A stretch of 64,000 bases of DNA from Spirosoma panaciterrae DSM 21099 (lineage in GTDB: Bacteria; Bacteroidota; Bacteroidia; Cytophagales; Spirosomataceae): contig NZ_KB893177.1 of NCBI RefSeq assembly GCF_000374025.1, positions 154,374 through 218,373 on the forward strand, in the 5' to 3' direction. Shown one piece after another: positions 60,906-64,000 of the stretch. Positions within the stretch are counted from its first letter, which is position 1. The number at the start of each line of letters is the position of its first letter. Made by a program: the position numbers and the translations under genes. The notes under the pieces were generated by a model. That model was not told the DNA's origin. It did no database searches and worked only from the letters and a program-made list of their open reading frames with translations.

Positions 60906-60952
60906 GCCTGATAAAGGATGAATTGTCAAAAATAATTCATCCTTTATCAGGC
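60906..60952. repeat. 19-bp perfect inverted repeat (H17)
   Basis: GCCTGATAAAGGATGAATT (60906-60924) and its inverse (60934-60952) are separated by 9 nt. It starts 8 nt after the Fe-S gene stop and ends 18 nt before the next start. Confidence 0.9.
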
Positions 60953-60960
60953 TCAAGCGA

Positions 60961-61761
60961 TCAAAGACCCTGTTTCTGAGCGATCAGTTCCGCAACGTCA
61001 TAAACACGAACCGAATCTTCACGATTCTTATTCTTGACTCCATCCGACATCATTGTCATACAAAATGGGCAAGCCACAGCAATGGTATCGGCTCCTGTGG
61101 CCAGGGCTTCTTCTGTCCGCTCCACGTTCACATCTTTTTTTCCGGGTTCAGGCTCCTTGAAGTATTGGCCCCCGCCAGCTCCACAGCATAGCCCATTGGC
61201 TTTCACGCGCTTCATCTCTACCAGATCAGCATCCAGAGCCGCCAAAACGTCACGGGGTGCTTCATAAACCTTATTGGCCCGACCTAGATAACAGGAGTCA
61301 TGAAATGTGATTTTACGCCCCTTAAATGACTGCCCGTCTTTAACCGTAATCCGACCTTCATTAATAAGCCCTTGAAGAAACTGCGAATGATGAACGACTT
61401 CGTACGTACCACCTAAATCAGGATATTCGTTTTTGAGCGTATTAAAGCAATGGGGGCAGGCTGTTACGATTTTCTTAACGTTATAGCCATTTAGTACCTG
61501 AATGTTGGATACGGCCTGCATCTGAAATAAAAACTCATTCCCGGCCCGGCGCGCAGGGTCACCTGTACAGGATTCTTCGGTGCCCAGTACAGCGAACTTG
61601 ATGCCTACATGATTCAGAATACGAACAAACGCGATGGTGACCCGCTTGTATCGGTCATCAAATGAACCCGCACAACCTACCCAGAATAAAATCTCCGGCT
61701 CTTCACCAGCTGCAGCCATATCGGCCATGGTAGGTACTTTATAGTTTGTTTCGGTTGACAT
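60961..61761 (-). CDS. CCG-domain Fe-S oxidoreductase subunit (HdrB/GlpC-like)
   Basis: The protein has 266 residues. Two CCG-type domains are visible: TACPHCFNTLKNEYPDLGG with the upstream ESCTGDPARRAG, then FHDSCYLGRANKVYEAPRD, GLCCGAGGGQYFKEPE and VACPFCMTMMSDGV. These bind unusual iron-sulfur clusters and transfer electrons in heterodisulfide-reductase-like complexes. The partner at 61856-63232 has a membrane cytochrome-like part and two 4Fe-4S motifs. Together they form a likely membrane redox module; the natural electron donor is not known. Confidence 0.88.
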   Translation of the reverse strand: MSTETNYKVPTMADMAAAGEEPEILFWVGCAGSFDDRYKRVTIAFVRILNHVGIKFAVLGTEESCTGDPARRAGNEFLFQMQAVSNIQVLNGYNVKKIVTACPHCFNTLKNEYPDLGGTYEVVHHSQFLQGLINEGRITVKDGQSFKGRKITFHDSCYLGRANKVYEAPRDVLAALDADLVEMKRVKANGLCCGAGGGQYFKEPEPGKKDVNVERTEEALATGADTIAVACPFCMTMMSDGVKNKNREDSVRVYDVAELIAQKQGL

Positions 61762-61855
61762 AATTCTGTGATAATTGGCTACGGTCTCCGGTTTACAAAA
61801 GGCTGATGCAAAAGACTATTCAAACATAGGCCAATGTAAACCGATGTCTCAAACC

Positions 61856-63232
61856 CTATTTAACTTCATTTACTTGATCGGCCCAGTTGAAGCGATCGCT
61901 GGGTGAAAACTTCCAGGGGGCCATATTATTTTCGATATTACTGAACATGGCATTCCAGGACGCGGGTGCCTGCGATTCTTCCATAACCCGATACCGACGC
62001 AACTGAAGAATGATATCCAGTGGGTTGATATTTATTGGGCAGGCATTTACACAAGCCTGGCAGGTTGTACAGGCATTCAGTTCTTCGGCGGTTATATAAT
62101 CGTTCAGCAGCGACTTATCATCTTTATAATTATACCCGTTTGCTTTCCAACCCTGCTGAATTTCTTCGAGTCGGTCGCGGGTATCCATCATGATCTTACG
62201 TGGCGATAGTTTTTTGCCTGTAATATTGGCCGGACACGCGGCCGTACAACGCCCACATTCTGTACAACTATAGGCATTCATAAGGTTGATCCATTTCAGA
62301 TCCTGCACGTCTTTGGCTCCGAATCGGCCTACTTCGGCAGGCTGTTGACCATTATCGTCGGTTTGTGCGCCATCGGTTCCGGTGGTAACTGGCAAACCCA
62401 GCGACAGTTGCACTTCTTTCGTTATTTCGGGCATGTTCTGTATCTCGCCTTTGGGTTTCAAGTCCGAGAAGTAGACGTTCGGAAAGCCGAGCGCAATGTG
62501 CAGGTGCTTTGAATAGGTAACATAAACCGCAAAAGCCATAATCCCTAAAATATGGAACCACCAGGCTACACGCTCATAACCAACTAAGGCCGTATCGCTA
62601 AAATTGCTAAAAAGTGGCTTCAGGTACTGGCTAATCAGAAAATCAGGAACAATACCCTGCAAGGCAGCATAATGCCCAACTCCCCTATCCCGTAATACAC
62701 TATCAGAGGCATTCCAGGTCAAAAACGCAATCATGAGCAGAATTTCGGCTATCAGGATAATAGCTGCGTCGGTACGTGGCCAACGGGTCATTTCGCGGTG
62801 CCGTTCTGGTTGAAAGCGGCTTACTTTCGCAACAAACCGACGGCATAAAAAGACAACGCAAACAGTCAGCACCCCAACCGCCAAGATTTCGAAAACACCA
62901 ATTAAAAAAGGATAAACGGGTGCAATAAACGGAGCAAACAGACGGTGTGTGCCTAGTACACCATCGAGCACAATTTCCAGTACTTCGATATTTACGATCA
63001 AAAATCCGGCATAGATTACGAAGTGCATTAGGCCCACCAATGGGTTGGTAAACATCTTTTTTTGCCCAAAAGCTACCAGCAACATCGTCTTCAACCGCTC
63101 ATCTGCGTGGTCGGTTCGGTTTTCAGGGCGTCCTAACCGGATGGCACGGCTGATATGCTGAATTCGTTTGGTTATATACCAGGCAGTGGCTATTAACGCC
63201 CCTACAAACAAAATTTGCTGAATAATTTCCAT
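61856..63232 (-). CDS. Membrane-bound 4Fe-4S electron-transfer protein (HdrE/D-like)
   Basis: The protein has 458 residues. Five or so membrane helices occupy about 1-230 (QQILFVGALIATAWYITK, LMHFVIYAGFLIVNIEVLE, LIGVFEILAVGVLTVCVV, AAIILIAEILLMIAFLT). The soluble C-terminal part has two 4Fe-4S motifs, CTECGRCTAACPANITG and CTTCQACVNACPININP. Histidines in the helices could bind haem. With the adjacent CCG protein it resembles HdrDE-type complexes that pass electrons to the quinone pool. A link to fatty-acid or lactate oxidation is possible but not shown. It is first in the minus-strand run, 94 nt before the CCG gene. Confidence 0.86.
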   Translation of the reverse strand: MEIIQQILFVGALIATAWYITKRIQHISRAIRLGRPENRTDHADERLKTMLLVAFGQKKMFTNPLVGLMHFVIYAGFLIVNIEVLEIVLDGVLGTHRLFAPFIAPVYPFLIGVFEILAVGVLTVCVVFLCRRFVAKVSRFQPERHREMTRWPRTDAAIILIAEILLMIAFLTWNASDSVLRDRGVGHYAALQGIVPDFLISQYLKPLFSNFSDTALVGYERVAWWFHILGIMAFAVYVTYSKHLHIALGFPNVYFSDLKPKGEIQNMPEITKEVQLSLGLPVTTGTDGAQTDDNGQQPAEVGRFGAKDVQDLKWINLMNAYSCTECGRCTAACPANITGKKLSPRKIMMDTRDRLEEIQQGWKANGYNYKDDKSLLNDYITAEELNACTTCQACVNACPININPLDIILQLRRYRVMEESQAPASWNAMFSNIENNMAPWKFSPSDRFNWADQVNEVK

Positions 63233-63316
63233 ATAGTTAGGCAGCTTTTTTACGCTGATTATCAGAAGGATACTGCTTACGCCACTTCGTTAATTAAAAA
63301 AAATACAGGCAATGTA

Positions 63317-63346
63317 TTGTAAAACAAATATCAAAACGTACTTTTG
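63317..63346 (+). promoter_or_regulatory. Promoter of tRNA-Phe
   Basis: TTG (63317-63319), 19 nt, then TACTTTTG (63339-63346) match the phylum promoter. The tRNA begins 13 nt further on. Confidence 0.75.
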
Positions 63347-63358
63347 CACCCACGTTTA

Positions 63359-63431
63359 GGTGATGTAGCTCAGTTGGTAGAGCAAAGGACTGAAAATCCT
63401 TGTGTCGGCGGTTCGATTCCGTCCATCACCA
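63359..63431 (+). tRNA. tRNA-Phe (anticodon GAA)
   Basis: The 73-nt cloverleaf has acceptor GGTGATG pairing with CATCACC, D arm GCTC/GAGC with AGTTGGTA, anticodon loop CTGAAAA (anticodon GAA), stem AAGGA/TCCTT, and T arm with TTCGATT. The discriminator is A. The 3' CCA is not encoded (CCT follows), so it must be added enzymatically. Confidence 0.96.
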
Positions 63432-63441
63432 CCTGAACCTG

Positions 63442-63477
63442 AGGCAGTTACGACCAAAAGTTGTAACTGCCTTTTTA
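63442..63477 (+). terminator. Terminator after tRNA-Phe
   Basis: AGGCAGTTAC (63442-63451) and GTAACTGCCT (63463-63472) form a 10-bp stem followed by a T-run. Confidence 0.85.
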
Positions 63478-63660
63478 TTTGGTACAATAATACGGTTTTG
63501 CAAAGTCTTCATAATTGACTGATTAGTACCCCATAATAACTATCGTGACGGCCATTCTTCCCTGCTTCATCCAATAGCATAAATACACAACTATTGGTCA
63601 ATAAAGAATTTTCTTATCCCCTTCTCTGGTGTCAGCTGCGAATATAATGCTTTTGCCCTT

Positions 63661-63682
63661 ATTAGTATGCATGCATACTAAT
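63661..63682. repeat. 22-bp perfect palindrome next to transposase
   Basis: ATTAGTATGCA followed by TGCATACTAAT is perfectly self-complementary over 22 bp with no loop, followed by a T-run. It lies 28 nt outside the transposase stop and could be part of the element end or its target. TA dinucleotides within it fit the IS630 target preference. Confidence 0.6.
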
Positions 63683-63709
63683 TTTTTACCCTACTTATAG
63701 ACCTGTGAA

Positions 63710-64000
63710 TTAACTTGTAATGAAGCCTATTTCCTTTTTTTGGAAGAAGGCCTGCACCAGCTTTGGATTTTCTTCCAAGCGTTTGATTTGTTCCAGAACC
63801 GCTATGGTCAGTTCGTCTAAGTTGGTAAATACCTGATTTTTTAAGCTTCGCTTTAGGTGACTCCATACCAACTCAACTGGGTTGAGTTCTGGACTATAAG
63901 CTGGTAACCGCTCCAGATGAACTCGACCCGCTTTATCAGTTAACAGATTCTTAACAGCTTCGCTGCGGTGGATAGCTGCGCCATCCCAAATCACTAACAG
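63710..64000 (-). mobile_element. Partial IS630-family transposase (C-terminal half)
   Basis: The visible C-terminal 97 residues read in from beyond the window. They contain the second acidic site in VIWDGAAIHRSEAV and the third in PAYSPELNPVELVWSHLKR, the D-N(n)-E arrangement of the IS630/Tc1 DDE_3 superfamily. The N-terminal DNA-binding and first Asp regions are outside. The stop is at 63710. The terminal inverted repeat is not recognised. It is the only mobile gene in the window and sits 279 nt downstream of tRNA-Phe. Confidence 0.82.

Noticed and set aside
4217..60952. CRISPR array interpretation of the repeats
   Set aside because: The repeats are inverted, differ from gap to gap, and have no regular spacers or cas genes.

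Overview
The window comes from a Bacteroidota chromosome, most likely a Cytophagales member close to Spirosoma. GC looks near 50 percent. The gene content is typical of the group: a TonB-dependent receptor, PD40/OmpA and DUF4097-type envelope proteins, ECF sigma modules and a biotin pair. Two genes have good matches to the Bacteroidota promoter (TTTG, about 19 nt, TAnnTTTG): fusA at 31788-31818 and tRNA-Phe at 63317-63346. Gene order is mostly core chromosome. The only mobile gene seen is a partial IS630-type transposase at the right edge. The genus is inferred from protein style and cannot be proven here.

Layout. 1-2.7 kb: the tail of an ECF-type envelope module (coiled-coil anti-sigma-like C-terminus, DUF4097-like protein, two paralogous exported proteins). 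2.7-10.5 kb: nicotinamidase-like hydrolase, LON-domain protein, AI-2E-type permease, an OmpR/PhoR-type two-component pair, an aspartyl protease with PDZ, tpiA, and a DUF985 cupin. 10.5-12.9 kb: a complete second module (sigma, anti-sigma-like, DUF4097-like). 13-20.4 kb: Uma2-like protein, UvrD/PcrA helicase, PD40-OmpA protein, transglutaminase, a lipoprotein and a PQQ-type sugar dehydrogenase. 20.4-31.7 kb: TonB receptor with a structured leader, coiled-coil membrane protein, Fpg/Nei glycosylase, pirin, a divergent UmuC/S24-repressor SOS-like pair, ABC exporter, glycosyltransferase. 31.8-45 kb: fusA-rpsJ, mutL, two rhomboids, dxs, aspartate kinase, Dabb protein, class IV aminotransferase, bioD-bioF. 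45.1-45.25 kb: a cluster of three perfect DnaA boxes. 45.3-57.7 kb: oxidoreductase, GNAT, ybeY, deacetylase, SDR, nitrilase, two ferritin-like Tat proteins, PfkB kinase, cysS, M28 peptidase. 57.7-63.2 kb: a minus-strand run (Fe-S/membrane redox pair, conserved hypothetical, SigR-like sigma plus zinc anti-sigma, gmk, nadD). 63.3-64 kb: tRNA-Phe and the transposase.

The most unusual signal is a set of long inverted repeats that fill the gaps between genes. They start within 0-13 nt of the upstream stop codon and often end 10-18 nt before the next start codon. Their arms are up to 43 bp and are built from short tandem units, commonly octamers such as TGAGTGAA/TGAGCGAA. Two copies (6443-6525 and 40636-40736) share a 34-nt arm and a CCGGCAGG core, so at least one type is dispersed. 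They also mislead gene calling: open frames run through the arms and imply false N-termini for the histidine kinase and aspartate kinase. Whether they are terminators, translational switches or a small mobile repeat cannot be settled from one window.
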